Positions 8,780 through 17,095 of a stretch of DNA of 17,095 bases are shown here, piece after piece. Under the pieces are notes generated by a model. The model made no database searches, was not told where the DNA came from, and saw only the letters and a program-made list of their open reading frames with translations. The stretch spans positions 648,099-665,193 of the forward strand of contig MU130701.1 of NCBI GenBank assembly GCA_015039465.1, read 5' to 3'. Source of the stretch: Phlegmacium glaucopus (taxonomy: Eukaryota; Basidiomycota; Agaricomycetes; Agaricales; Cortinariaceae). Every line of letters begins with the position of its first letter. Position 1 is the stretch's first letter. The translations under genes were made by a program, and so were the position numbers.

Positions 8780-9779
8780 ATGTCGTACAATTATCAAAAC
8801 ACACCCCCGCCTCCTGGCCAGTACGGCGCACCCCCACCACAAGCACAATACCTGCCACCGCCTGGCCAATACAGCGCACCACCTGGCCAATATGGTACAG
8901 GCCCCTACGGCGTTCCTCCCCCACTGGGCCAATACGCTGCACCGCCCCCAGGCCAATATGGTGCACCACCCCCAGGCCAATATGGTGCACCACCTCCAGG
9001 CCAATACGGTGCACCACCCCCTGGCCAATATAGTGCACCCCCAGGCCAACACGGTTCGCCTCCGCCACAGGGCCAATACCCGGGCCAATATGGTGCTCCT
9101 CCGCCTCCCCAACAACAGGGTGCGTACCTCCAATACCAGCAGCCGCCTCCCCCACAGCAGCATCACCAGCAGCAGCCGAATGTTGTCTTCAAATGCTCTG
9201 CTCCTGGTGCTGGCATCCTCAATAGCACCTTCACTGACCCAGGGGGTCGCATTGCGTGGAGCGTGGCTTCGCCCTCGAAGAAGGAAACATACATTAAGAA
9301 GCCGGACGGCACGACTGTTGGGCATATGAAATGGCATTCACACTCTGCGGCGGATATGGAGTTCAAGGGATTCAAGGGCCATCCTAGGAAGTTTGTTCCG
9401 CCTGGGGACGATGAACATACCAGGAGGATCTCGTACCAAGATAGTGAATATAATATTGTCGAGATTCAGGGGACTGTCTATGTACGTATCGAGGCCCTCC
9501 CGTCATGATCAATCGTATTCAATGACCCACGCACACTACTAGTTCCGCCCCCAATCTGCGCCAAACCAAACCTACGCCATCATCCGCGATCCGAACGGTA
9601 TAACAGAGATTGAGGTGACGCCCCCAGGGCTCGCGCTCGGAAACGATTTCATTGAGTATGTCTTACTTGTTGCGGTCCTGTATCAAAGCGGTGTGCCGTT
9701 CAGGGATAAAACACCCATCTCCGATGCGCAGTATGGTATGTGGGGGGCAGAGGGTGCTCTTGCCGGCACCTATAATTAG
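8780..9779 (+). CDS. Proline-rich DUF6593-type protein
   Basis: Two exons, 8780-9481 and 9543-9779, give 312 residues. The 61-bp intron starts GTACGT, ends CTAG and is phase 0. Residues 1-133 are low-complexity Pro/Gln/Tyr/Gly (PPPGQYGA repeats, then Gln/His-rich). Residues 134 to about 290 form a compact domain: a strand-rich start with [15 protein letters not shown], then VGHMKWHSH, and near the end [20 protein letters not shown] followed by a hydrophobic strand. That order resembles the basidiomycete DUF6593 domain, whose function is unknown. PPGQYG tails in other eukaryotic proteins promote membrane association or condensation, so a similar role is only an inference. No signal peptide or membrane segment is seen. 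The ATG was chosen because TATAAA precedes it and the repeat frame opens directly after it. Confidence 0.78.
8942..9037 (+). repeat. 24-bp coding minisatellite (PPPGQYGA x4)
   Basis: Four consecutive 24-bp units encode residues 55-86 of the DUF6593-type protein. Flanking shorter variants (PPGQY, PPQGQY) extend the low-complexity run to about 9110. Unit length is a multiple of three, so copy-number change keeps the frame. Confidence 0.9.
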
Positions 9780-9969
9780 AAAAGGGGAATGACGGACAAA
9801 TAAATCACAGCTATGTACCATTTCTGGATGTACCTATGTAAGGACACAAGAAGCTATATTTACACTAAACTTATACTTAGTCGTGCTGAGTGAACATCAC
9901 GCGTCTGTGAAAATGGAGGTTAGTAATTCATTGTTTTTTATTAGCTAGTAGTCGCTAACAGGTGAGACT
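9780..9969. terminator. Convergent 3' intergenic spacer
   Basis: Only 190 bp lie between the stop of the DUF6593 gene (plus) and the stop of the hydrolase gene (minus). Both 3' ends and polyadenylation sites must fall here, so the transcripts probably overlap. An A-rich ACAAATAAATCACAG follows the plus-strand stop at about 9796. No other feature is visible. Confidence 0.4.
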
Positions 9970-11145
9970 TTACGCACTTTCACTGAATCTCACGAACCAC
10001 TCAATGATTCCTTGTGCAGATTTTTCCTTTGCCCAGCCTAGTATCAAACAAAAATAAATGACGGCCCAAAAAAAAGTCAGGAAGTTTTAAGAGGTTTCAA
10101 GAGAATGAAACATACGGCTGTTTTCTACATTCGGATCACCGCGCGTTCCGAAGCCGTGCGAGACACCTGAGAAGATTTGAACGTGATAGGTTGCCTTGAC
10201 CTCGGCCAAGATATCTTCTGCACGACGGCGAGATTCCGCAGGGAAAGTGAAGTCAGTCTCTGTAAGAAAAGGTTGTCAATGATTTATTATTCACTGTCCA
10301 GGTCGACATGGGCCAACCTGCACAAGAGAGTAATAGAGGTTCTACCAGGAAAAAAGTCAGCGCCATGGACCTCGTCCTAGATGATAGAGACTAACTGGTT
10401 AATTTTCTGAAATGATCTTCGTTCAGGGAAGCAGGGTGTGCAAAGGCAGCTGGAGCATAAACGTCAGCTATAATATGAATGGAATGGATCGAGGACATCC
10501 GTACCAGCAACAACGTCATCTGTTGTAGCGACTTCAAGTGCGAAGGGGCCGCCGAAACAGTATCCTAGACCACGGTCAATATCTCACGATTTACAAAATG
10601 AGAATGCTACTGACCAACTGCGCAGTACTTGGCATCCGTGCCTATATGACAGAAGTCAGCTTGAAATCTTTTATATATCAACGATATCTACCATAAATAT
10701 CCCTGACTGCCTTGATCCACTTTGGTACGACCTCCTTGGCTCGTTCCCTGTACTTGGACATCCACGCCTTCCTGTCGAAGCCTTCTTCAAGGTGGAGGTG
10801 GACGGGGTCTCCAAAAAAGTAGTCAATCCCAAGGACGATAAAACCTGGGGAAAATCAGAGAGAGGAACACGCCGTGTCGGGAGAAGTTCGCGACGAACCA
10901 TGCGAGGCATAGTAATCTTGCAATAGCTGAGCATTGATGTAAAAAGGCCCATATACATCTGCAAAGTACAGGATAATCTTCTTCTTATCCTGCGAACTCG
11001 CTGATTTAGCCGGAGGTTCAGAGATATAAGTCTGTACATCGGCGATTGTGATGGTTTTGCCGGTTGGTTCTCCGGAATGTTTGACACCTTGAATACAGCA
11101 CTCTCCTGGGGGACCAGCAAGAACTGGAGATTCTGTTGAAGCCAT
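9970..11145 (-). CDS. Dienelactone hydrolase family protein
   Basis: Eight exons give 258 residues: 10899-11145, 10692-10844, 10615-10641, 10505-10564, 10396-10449, 10318-10341, 10116-10259 and 9970-10037. All introns are GT-AG and every junction keeps phase. The fold is an alpha/beta hydrolase. The nucleophile is Cys145 in GYCFGG, the acid Asp191 in CAETDFTFPAE, and the base His223 in GVSHGFGTRGD. This is the Cys-Asp-His triad of the family, with a typical N-terminus (GECCIQGVKHSGEPTGK). The closest well-known group is the fungal AIM2-like hydrolases. Enol-lactones are the classical substrates, but the true substrate here is unknown. No targeting signal is visible, so it is probably cytosolic. 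The length fits the family (about 250-270). Exons of 24 and 27 bp are unusually small. It is divergent from the BTB gene. Confidence 0.9.
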
Positions 11146-11536
11146 GGTAGATAGCGTGGGGTGGGATAAAGCGATATCGGTCAACCTCTACCCATGGTCC
11201 ATGGGATACCGGGGGAAGGATTAGATAATCGATCCTTTAAATTACTATTAGTCATGCCGAAACTCCGTGCCGTCGCTCAAGTAATACTCGACAAACTGTG
11301 TGTATGGGCATCGAGGTGCCTTGCAAGCTGTAAGGCCTGTAAGGCTCAATTGGCACCTCTGAGCTGCTGGCCGGATTCATAACTTGTTATCCAATACCAG
11401 ATGCTGTGATGTCGTTAGCCAACGCGCCTCGACCAATCTCAAATCAAACTTGGAGGAAAAGTTGGGGGTATCCAGGTCGCCCACCATGTTCGCTCCCCTT
11501 TTAGATTCAGACTTCTCTGCATAACTCTCTGCTTTG
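11146..11536. promoter_or_regulatory. Divergent promoter region, hydrolase and BTB genes
   Basis: The 391 bp between two divergent ATGs must hold both promoters. A 15-base palindrome-like CCCATGGTCCATGGG lies at 11191-11205, about 46 bp upstream of the hydrolase start. A direct repeat TGTAAGGC occurs near 11330-11345. No TATA box stands out. Confidence 0.4.
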
Positions 11537-12719
11537 ATGGGTGATGTCTCCAATATCCCCAGGGATAAGCTTCTTCCCGGACACTTGGTTCGTTCTGATT
11601 TCTGGTTTCGAGACGGGAACATCGTCATCATCGCTGGTTCTGCTGCTTTCAAAGTTCATCGCGGTCAGCTGGAGAGACATTCTGAAATATTCAGCGACCT
11701 TTTCTCCATTCCTCAGCCAAAAGAACAACACCTGATTGAGGGTTGTTCATATGTGGAGTTACAAGATTGTCCCTCGGATGTTTTCTACTTTCTTAGTGCT
11801 CTGTACGATGGCCTGTACGAAATCTTATTTCTGAATAGGGGGCCAAGTATTGTCTACTGACCATCTCATATTTCATATTCACAGATACTTTAAAAAACCT
11901 CGTTCCTCTGACTTTCCTGCTATCGCTGCTGTTCTACGTCTATCAACCAAATATCTCGTTGAGCATCTTCGACAACGCTGTCTTGCGCGTCTAGATGCCG
12001 ATTGGCCATCGACCCTTTATGGATGGGACTGCAGGGAACGTAGGGCTACAGACGAACAGGGCCGATACATCCCTCGCGAATGTTGCCCACATCCTGTCTT
12101 GGTCATCGAACTTGCCCTAGACATGAACCTTCCCTCTATCCTCCCTGCTGCGCTATACGATCTATGCCGTTATGGTCCCAGTAAAATAATGATTGGTGCT
12201 TCCTCACCCCCTACTGCATTCGAATCGCTCCTCAGTCAAATGTATGACTCCCCACTTCCGACCGATAAACCAGCTCGACTCTCCCGCGATATACTATGCC
12301 GAATTCTCCGCGGTCGTGAAGCCACACAACGCTTTATAGCCGAATTTCTCGCTCGAGAGCTCAATTGTCGTTCTCCAGCCGCAGAATGCCTTAATCGCAA
12401 CGACGAGAAAGACGCTACAAGTCGCCCATGTCATGAATCCTTCTACTTCATCATGTTGAATCTATTACGGTCCGTTGGGGGTGTCGCTTGCGGCCGTGAT
12501 GCAGATCCGCTATATACTTTGATTCAAGCCACAGAGATGTTATTCAGAACCGACTTTTCTGATGGACAACGACAGTGCGGATTGAAGCTATGTCAACCGT
12601 GTAAAGCTGATTTTGCGGCGTCGGCAGCGAGAGCACGGGAGGAAGTGTGGAGTTTGGTACCGAAATGGTTTGGGTTGATGGATGGTGAAAAGCAGATCTC
12701 TTTCCTCGATCTTGATTGA
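11537..12719 (+). CDS. BTB/POZ domain protein
   Basis: Two exons, 11537-11814 and 11885-12719, give 370 residues. The 70-bp intron (GTACGA...TTCACAG) is phase 2 and joins ALYDGL to YFKKPRSSDFP, restoring the BTB domain. The domain spans about residues 19-128: SDFWFRDGNIVI, then FKVHRGQLERHSEIFSDLF, the central VELQDCPSDVFYFLSALYDG, and LSTKYLVEHLRQRCLARL. It mediates dimerisation and often adaptor binding. Agaricomycetes carry large families of such short proteins with no Kelch or zinc-finger partner. The remaining ~240 residues are alpha-helical looking with scattered Cys (CLNRNDEKD, CQPCKADF near the end) and have no domain I recognise. The ATG at 11537 was chosen because the upstream codon in frame is TTG. 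A nuclear or ubiquitin-ligase adaptor role would be inference. Confidence 0.88.
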
Positions 12720-13032
12720 ATATTTAAATATTAATGCTTTTTCTTTTCTCGTTATTATTACTACTAGCTATTATGGTGTTCGCTATCTTAGGTTTTGATA
12801 ATATCTCTCACTTCTACTCATCCGTTCTGGGTTGGAACTTGGTCAATTTCATGATGGAAAAGGAGGCTTACGTTTCGTATCCCTCAAGTAAAGGCAGATG
12901 GGGGAAATACAACAACAGAAAAACACGACTCCTTGGTATACCATGTCATACATTTTAATGCGAGCGGTCAATGAGTACAAGATAAGAAATACATACAATA
13001 CAAGCAAATGCCCACAAGCTTGGAATGCGATG
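12720..13032. terminator. Convergent 3' spacer between BTB and LENG1-like genes
   Basis: 313 bp separate two convergent stop codons. The plus side starts with ATTTAAATATTAATG and is T-rich, suitable for 3' processing. A 74-codon plus frame at 12734-12958 begins with a hydrophobic LLLLL run made from T-rich sequence and is not called. Confidence 0.4.
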
Positions 13033-14079
13033 TCACCACGCTTTTGAGGGGCGGCTCTTAGGTCGATTGTCATCGTCCCAACGACGATTTCCAGTCTCCC
13101 AACGTCTGTCTCTGAACCTATGAGCTTCTTCAACCTCTCTCTTGTTGTAGACGTCGCCATAACCTCCCCCTGAGTCGTTAAACACCGTGCTTGGGGTTGC
13201 GTTGCCTTCCATTTCGCGTTTTTTCCGCCGTATAAGTTCTAATGCACGCTCTCGCTCTGTGGACTCGCGAGATAAACGGGCTTGTACTTCTGGGGGTTTG
13301 TCATGATTCGCTTTCGACGGTTGAGCAGGACGATAAGGTGCTTTGAACGATGAGGATGTTGACGCAGAAGGACGAGCCGCTAGTTGTTTTGTTATTGATG
13401 TCAATGGATCATGAACATATTTTCGGGATTCGTCTCGTTTTCTGAATATGGATAATTTTAGGAAATTGAACAGTCTCGTAGACAAAGACGCACCGCTTCT
13501 CATCTTCTACCACTTCTGCGGGCTCCCGGGTGGGTTCTGAGTACCAAGGCTTTAGATCCTTGGCCGATGGTGCGAGAGGTACGCCCTTCTCTGTTTCATC
13601 GGGAGTTACTTTCTTGGTGGCCTTAATGGCAGCTATTAATGCACCCTGGTCATCGAAAAATGAGTACTGTCTTTCATCCAAATCACAGAAGAAGAAAAAA
13701 GCCAACCTGTTCCAAATCCTCGAATAAATTAATATGACCATTAGTTGTTGGTAGTACTGGCCCACGAGTTGAACTATTCGCAACTAGGTCTTTCAAGTCA
13801 TCGTCGTCTCGTCGTTTCTTCTTCTTCTCAGCTTTATCCAATACACCTGATTTTTCTCTTAGTAAATCAATGCGAGCTTCAGAGTCCTATTAAAACAGAG
13901 TCCTTCAAATCAGGTGGGACAATATGGGTTTATCGCAGGCAACTTACCGCTAACATCATTCTGCCATCTTCGGCTTCTTCCTTCCGTCGTGCTTCCTCTT
14001 CATCCTTTCGAACCTTCTCAATATTATCCCTGCGATAAGGATGGTATGACTTGTGGTGGGCGATATTTAGTTTCCCCAT
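13033..14079 (-). CDS. LENG1-like protein with CIR N-terminal domain
   Basis: Four exons give 290 residues: 13948-14079, 13707-13886, 13494-13645 and 13033-13441. Introns are 61, 61 and 52 bp. Residues 1-44 (MGKLNIAHHKSYHPYRRDN followed by an Arg/Glu helix) form the CIR_N-type domain shared by LENG1-like proteins and the splicing factor Cwc25. Then follow DSEARIDLLREKSG, a KKKKRRDDDD basic/acidic patch, NGHINLFEDLEQ, and the conserved KGVPLAPSAKDLKPWYS. The C-terminal third is charged and disordered, with ERERALELIRRKKREMEG and an Arg-rich end. The family is nuclear and of poorly defined function; a link to splicing is inferred from the domain. Intron 2 uses a weak donor (GTTGGC). I chose acceptor 13646 (61 bp, TACTCAT branch-like site); ACAG 21 bp upstream is also in frame. 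Confidence 0.87.
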
Positions 14080-14159
14080 CACGAATTGGCGGTTAGAGGT
14101 GAAGAACAAGTCAGGGGATAAGCCAAAGTCCGGTTAGTAGTTAGCTGCTCCGAGCACGT

Positions 14160-14185
14160 TGTCACGATGGTCACAAATCGTGACA
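14160..14185. promoter_or_regulatory. 9-bp inverted repeat upstream of the LENG1-like gene
   Basis: TGTCACGAT and ATCGTGACA flank an 8-base spacer that itself contains GGTCAC. It lies 81-106 bp upstream of the ATG, and another GTGACATCAC follows at 14191. The repeated TCACGAT/GTGAC half-sites look like a binding site for a dimeric regulator, which is inference. Confidence 0.5.
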
Positions 14186-14482
14186 TACCCGTGACATCAC
14201 TCCAAGTTTCGCTTTTTTGGGTTTGAAACAACACAATAACTTAGGGTCATGTTGTATTGTTCCGTGTTTTAATTTGAACATGTATTTACTAAAAAAGTGA
14301 AGAGACTGATTGGACAGAGGAGTGGATAGGATAATGAATAGAGCCTGTTATTTTCTCTTTTTGTCCTTTTCTGTGTTTTGGTGAACAGCTGTCACCTGTA
14401 AGTGACAAGTAAGTGAGAATAATTAAATGGGAAGATGGTTACATAGAAATGTGAATGGGAATATAAAGTAAGACAGAAGTGG
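14186..14482. other. Intergenic stretch without a recognised gene
   Basis: Upstream of the LENG1-like gene; AT-rich with G/A-rich tracts. No open frame, repeat boundary or RNA gene could be supported. Confidence 0.4.
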
Positions 14483-14695
14483 ATGGAGATTACGAGTTCC
14501 ATTTATGGAATTCGTTCTTTTACCAACTGGCGTTTTTTCGGGGGCCGTCACGGTGCCCTAGCCAGCAAACGCCGACTTCTTGCGTTCGGGGTCTTGGCAC
14601 GCAGTAGTCACGGCCCACGTATTCTTGCAAGAATCTTAGAGAATCTTCTCCAGAGATGTGAATGGTACGTCAATCACCCTCGGCCTCGATGTTAA
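14483..14695 (+). CDS. Weak hypothetical ORF, possibly a first exon
   Basis: ATG at 14483 opens 70 codons rich in Arg and aliphatic residues (RRLLAFGVLARSSHGPRIL). A possible donor GTACGT at 14664 and acceptor GTACAG near 14714 would continue the frame about 30 codons before a stop. No domain is recognised and the start context is unremarkable. It may be chance, or the stub of a gene cut off toward the polarity junction. Confidence 0.18.
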   Translation: MEITSSIYGIRSFTNWRFFGGRHGALASKRRLLAFGVLARSSHGPRILARILENLLQRCEWYVNHPRPRC

Positions 14696-14714
14696 TTCAT
14701 TCTGCCATGTACAG

Positions 14715-15171
14715 GCGAACGCTAGATGCACCGAGAAAAGGAAAGCAATTATATCAATGTGCTGAAATTTTTACAGTTGCGCCCAGCCTTCAAACCACGT
14801 AGCATGTCAGGCATACAAACGCGCTTCAATGATTCTCAGGTGTCGCATATTCAATTGGCTGACAGAGTATATCTCACTCTGAGTACCTATATATTTCATG
14901 GTGTCAATTGTAAAGCGATGTTCTGAAATCATACTCATAGCCACAATTCCTACCCTGGCACAGATATTTCTTACACATCTACGAAAAGGCGCTTCGAACT
15001 GAGTTTGGGTACAAAGGGGCCACTCTGTAAGTCCCCTATGTGCTAATGATATGGATTGTTAAATCTACGATTCAGATATTCTCAGTGCGGTTATCCTTCT
15101 CAGGACAAGGATGACTATCACCGGTTCAATATTGCATACGTAGGAGAATACAACATCAGGAAAACTCCATC
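14715..15171. other. Stretch without a recognised gene
   Basis: Only short frames with no resemblance to known families. Normal polarity still holds, as CA/TG dinucleotides outnumber AC/GT in a hand tally. Confidence 0.35.
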
Positions 15172-15205
15172 CGTCTGGCGTGTCTGGCGCCAGACACACC
15201 AGACG
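15172..15205. repeat. 34-bp near-perfect palindrome
   Basis: CGTCTGGCGTGTCTGGC is followed without a loop by GCCAGACACACCAGACG; the halves are inverted copies with one mismatch. Further CCAGAC and TATGGCG motifs follow up to about 15255, suggesting the end of a small repeat element. Confidence 0.8.
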
Positions 15206-15288
15206 CTACCAGACTGCCATATGTGGTATGGCGACATAATGACGCTCGCGACGCCATAAAAATTTCACACCCCAGAAATTGATTCTGA

Positions 15289-15308
15289 TGCCAGAAAGCT
15301 TTCTGGCA
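15289..15308. repeat. 20-bp perfect palindrome
   Basis: TGCCAGAAAG and CTTTCTGGCA abut with no loop, embedded in a further ATG...CAT symmetry. It shares the CCAGA/TCTGG core of the 34-bp palindrome about 90 bp to the left. Confidence 0.8.
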
Positions 15309-15432
15309 ACATCAGTGGTTTCTGACCCAGGCGTATCATAAGTTTGTCAGTTTGTCATTCAATCCATTCATCACCAGGAATACAGTTTTTGGGATGGTTT
15401 TCAGGTGTGGTCAAATAAATTTATGCATTACG

Positions 15433-15657
15433 CTAGGACAGTAGAGGCTACTTTAGGAGTTGTCGTTCCAATATTTGTCCTTCAAAGTTATGGAGTACTT
15501 TACCGTTCCAAAGTCTTAGTTTGTATTGTGAACCCTCGGAGTCCTTTTACATGTACGGGGGTTTGATCAACGTCTTAAGGTAACCTTCTTGGGGCCTCGA
15601 GGATTCGTGTAGTCCTACCGGTTTAAGTTTGTCAAAGGAAAGTACGGTCCTACAACT
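15433..15657. pseudogene. Chromodomain end of a Ty3/gypsy (chromovirus) polyprotein, in the complemented string
   Basis: In the complemented, unreversed string the frame from 15433 stays open for 74 codons and stops with TGA at 15655-15657. It contains YLMKWQGF, NTWEPQENV and FHWKNPGAPKHIR, the hallmarks of the chromodomain at the C-terminus of chromoviral integrases, which guides integration to heterochromatin. Preceding codons run DPVISDEILNSKV. Upstream, the expected integrase is absent because the polarity changes. On the two real strands of the printed sequence this ORF does not exist. Confidence 0.9.
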
Positions 15658-15681
15658 TCATACTTCACACTTCTCCTTACT

Positions 15682-16094
15682 ACAATCCCCTGTGGACTGA
15701 AATTGGGTTTGGAGTTGAGATCTTAGTATGTGGGGTGGAAAGGCTGCTGGAGGCTGGAAGGCAGGTTGAGGTGAAGGCAGTGGCCAACTGAGGCCTTAGG
15801 GCATCAAGGCGAGGCTGAGGCCAGGAGGCTAAGTGAGGCAGAAAATAAAGATAAAAAGTATAGTGTGGTGAAGAATAAATTAATTAATTAATAATAGCAT
15901 AGTAAGGAAATAAATAAAATATAGAGGTAATACAGGTATAATCATGAATTTATGGGGGTCGGATCGTCCCTAGGGGTAGGAAAGGAGAAACCTAGGGGAC
16001 GATCCATTCAGTGAACATCTATAGAAAAGACTTTATAATAATTGAAACCTAGGGGACGATCGAACTGATTCAGTCGCAACGTCAACGGGATTGT
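15682..16094. mobile_element. 3' LTR of the gypsy element, in the complemented string
   Basis: Complemented without reversal, a purine-rich AAGAGGAATGA (15671-15681) is followed at 15682 by TGTTAGGGGACACC, and a possible end CCCTAACA falls at 16087-16094. This gives a 413-bp LTR with 8-bp inverted termini. Its start matches the left-end LTR (573) and the inverted 3' end of the solo LTR. The position after a chromodomain and purine tract marks it as a 3' LTR. Confidence 0.75.
15961..16005. repeat. Hairpin with a third copy of its arm
   Basis: GGATCGTCCCTAGG (15961-15974) and CCTAGGGGACGATCC (15991-16005) are inverted copies, differing by one extra base, around a 16-base loop. CCTAGGGGACGATC recurs at 16048-16061. 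All three lie inside the LTR of the mis-polarised segment. A palindrome survives complementing, so the fold is real in either reading. Confidence 0.7.
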
Positions 16095-17095
16095 TGCAAG
16101 CTCAAGCAAGTTTGAGGTTGCGTGTACTGGAACAACTAACTACAAGTTGTAAGAAGCGGAACCAGAGAAGTAGAGAATGGTAGTAACGGATGGTGGTAGG
16201 GTGGCGGCGTAGAGTGATAGTGCTATGTACTGTTTCGTCACGGTTGATGTTCCCGGGTGCTGATCAATTTTTCACTAGATCCTGGTCCATACAGAGAACC
16301 GGGAAAAATAGCATGAACTGGATAATTGTGGGTGGTGGTGTTGGGAGTCACATAGTACGCACGTTGCGATGTCACTGACGGAGGGTGGTGGTACTGCCGT
16401 TGCCATTGGTGCTGTGTGGTCGCGGTGAGTGTTGTCGCTGTGCATGCACCGGTGGACGGACGCGATGACGATTGGGTGAGAGAAAGTACGTCTAGCAGTT
16501 CCCGATCGGACTGCTCTGCATAGTCTATAGTGCCCCTACGAGTACCACATGCACGGTTAGTGGGAGATGTAACGGTGATTGGAGAAGAGGAAGTCAAACA
16601 CGTCTAACGTTGGTCCTGTAGTCGTTGTGTCTACTACTACGTTGGTGGTTTGAGTCGTACCCCCACTATTTAACGTTAGCCCATATACCACTTGTAAGGA
16701 TGGACAGCGGCGATTGGGTGAAAAACGTGCGTCTTGTCCAAGCCAAGATTCTGATGTATTACTACAACTCGGCGTAGACGTCGCTGATAAGGGTGGTATA
16801 CGGCTACAACGTGTTGTACGGGTCGTCTGTACGATGCCGAAGAGTCACTCAGCGTCAGTATGGAAAAGTTGATGATTGAACTTTAAAGAAAGTAGGGGCT
16901 GCTGCGAGGGTAAGGACTACGGCGCTACCATTCATTAACCTGAAGGGAATCTAAAGCTCCGGATCGAGTAGTGAGAGACAGGGATAACATCGACACCTAC
17001 ATGGAGCGATCAGTCTATCATCAGCGCACTCCTATGTTATGATGCTGACCAGGTTACGATATTCGGATAGGGGGTGGACTATAGATATATTAGAC
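16095..17095. other. Intron-rich gene-like region, readable only in the complemented string
   Basis: In the complemented, unreversed string several GT-AG intron candidates appear. The clearest is 16929-16991 (63 bp, GTAAGT...TTGTAG, with CTCATCAC as possible branch site). Others end CTTTCATGCAG (about 16487) and TTTGCACGCAG (about 16736). One open exon before GTGAGT-like sequence near 16850 encodes LFPPYADVAQHAQQTCYGFS. I could not build a continuous protein or name a family, and the region runs off the window. Confidence 0.4.

Larger units (their letters stand above)
15433..17095. other. Segment written with wrong polarity (complement without reversal), right end
   Basis: As printed, neither strand codes for anything recognisable. 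Complemented in place without reversal, it yields in left-to-right order a chromodomain ORF with stop, a purine-rich tract, a TG...CA LTR, and a gene-like region with correct GT-AG introns. The ratio of AC/GT to CA/TG dinucleotides flips at about 15430. The exact edge is uncertain, within about 15380-15435. Confidence 0.9.

Noticed and set aside
8703..9337. Overlapping long frames on both strands across the PPPGQYGA repeat
   Set aside because: They are by-products of the 24-bp repeat, whose length is divisible by three and keeps all frames open. Only the 8780 frame continues through a clean intron into a conserved domain.
12734..12958. Plus-strand frame starting with a hydrophobic Leu run, resembling a signal peptide
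   Set aside because: The Leu run comes from T-rich 3' flanking DNA between two convergent genes, and the rest has no resemblance to a protein family.
573..16094. The left-end and right-end LTRs as the two LTRs of one element spanning the window
   Set aside because: They diverge strongly after the first bases, differ in length, and the flanking 5-mers (GAAAC and ACGTT in the complemented string) do not match, so they belong to different insertions.
16190..16597. Open frames on both strands near the right end
   Set aside because: Same polarity problem: the sensible reading is the complement in left-to-right order, where these frames vanish.

Overview
The middle of this window (about 1080 to 15430) is a nuclear chromosome segment of a filamentous basidiomycete, most likely an Agaricomycete. 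The reasons are short phase-coherent introns (51-70 bp where I could place them), a TPR-type NB-ARC receptor, a proline-rich DUF6593-type protein, a BTB/POZ protein of the large agaric family, and Ty3/gypsy and hAT-like repeats. Five multi-exon genes could be assembled from the sequence: an NLR-like NB-ARC/TPR receptor (minus, 4682-7939, 6 exons), a DUF6593-type protein (plus, 8780-9779, 2 exons), a dienelactone-hydrolase family enzyme (minus, 9970-11145, 8 exons, complete Cys-Asp-His triad), a BTB/POZ protein (plus, 11537-12719, 2 exons) and a LENG1-like CIR N-terminal-domain protein (minus, 13033-14079, 4 exons). Neighbours are arranged divergently or convergently. They do not form an operon or an obvious metabolic cluster.

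The stretch from about 1080 to 4680 is repeat-rich and has no intact gene. It holds an LTR-like piece with a 50-bp hairpin (from about 1667), a 605-bp hAT-type MITE with a perfect 8-bp target duplication (2530-3134), a relic ORF (3410-3667), and a 799-bp solo LTR with a perfect 5-bp target duplication (3677-4475). The solo LTR sits next to the former stop codon of the NLR gene. The NLR gene carries a tandem array of near-identical 42-residue TPR units and is shortened by a 1-base insertion in its ninth unit.

The strangest feature is not biological in the usual sense. Both ends of the window (about 1-1075 and about 15433-17095) make sense only if each base is replaced by its complement WITHOUT reversing the order. 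Read that way, the left end becomes a gypsy LTR that aligns colinearly with the correctly oriented solo LTR at 3677-4475. The right end becomes a 75-codon ORF for a chromovirus integrase chromodomain, then a purine-rich tract, a TG...CA LTR, and a gene-like stretch with GTAAGT...TAG introns. DNA strand polarity does not allow such a rearrangement in a cell, so I read it as a data or assembly artefact (segments written 3'->5' relative to the middle). Ordinary strand-based annotation of those two ends, including any ORF found there, should not be trusted. I found no convincing new defence or biosynthetic system; the NLR locus and its repeat variation are the most interesting biology.
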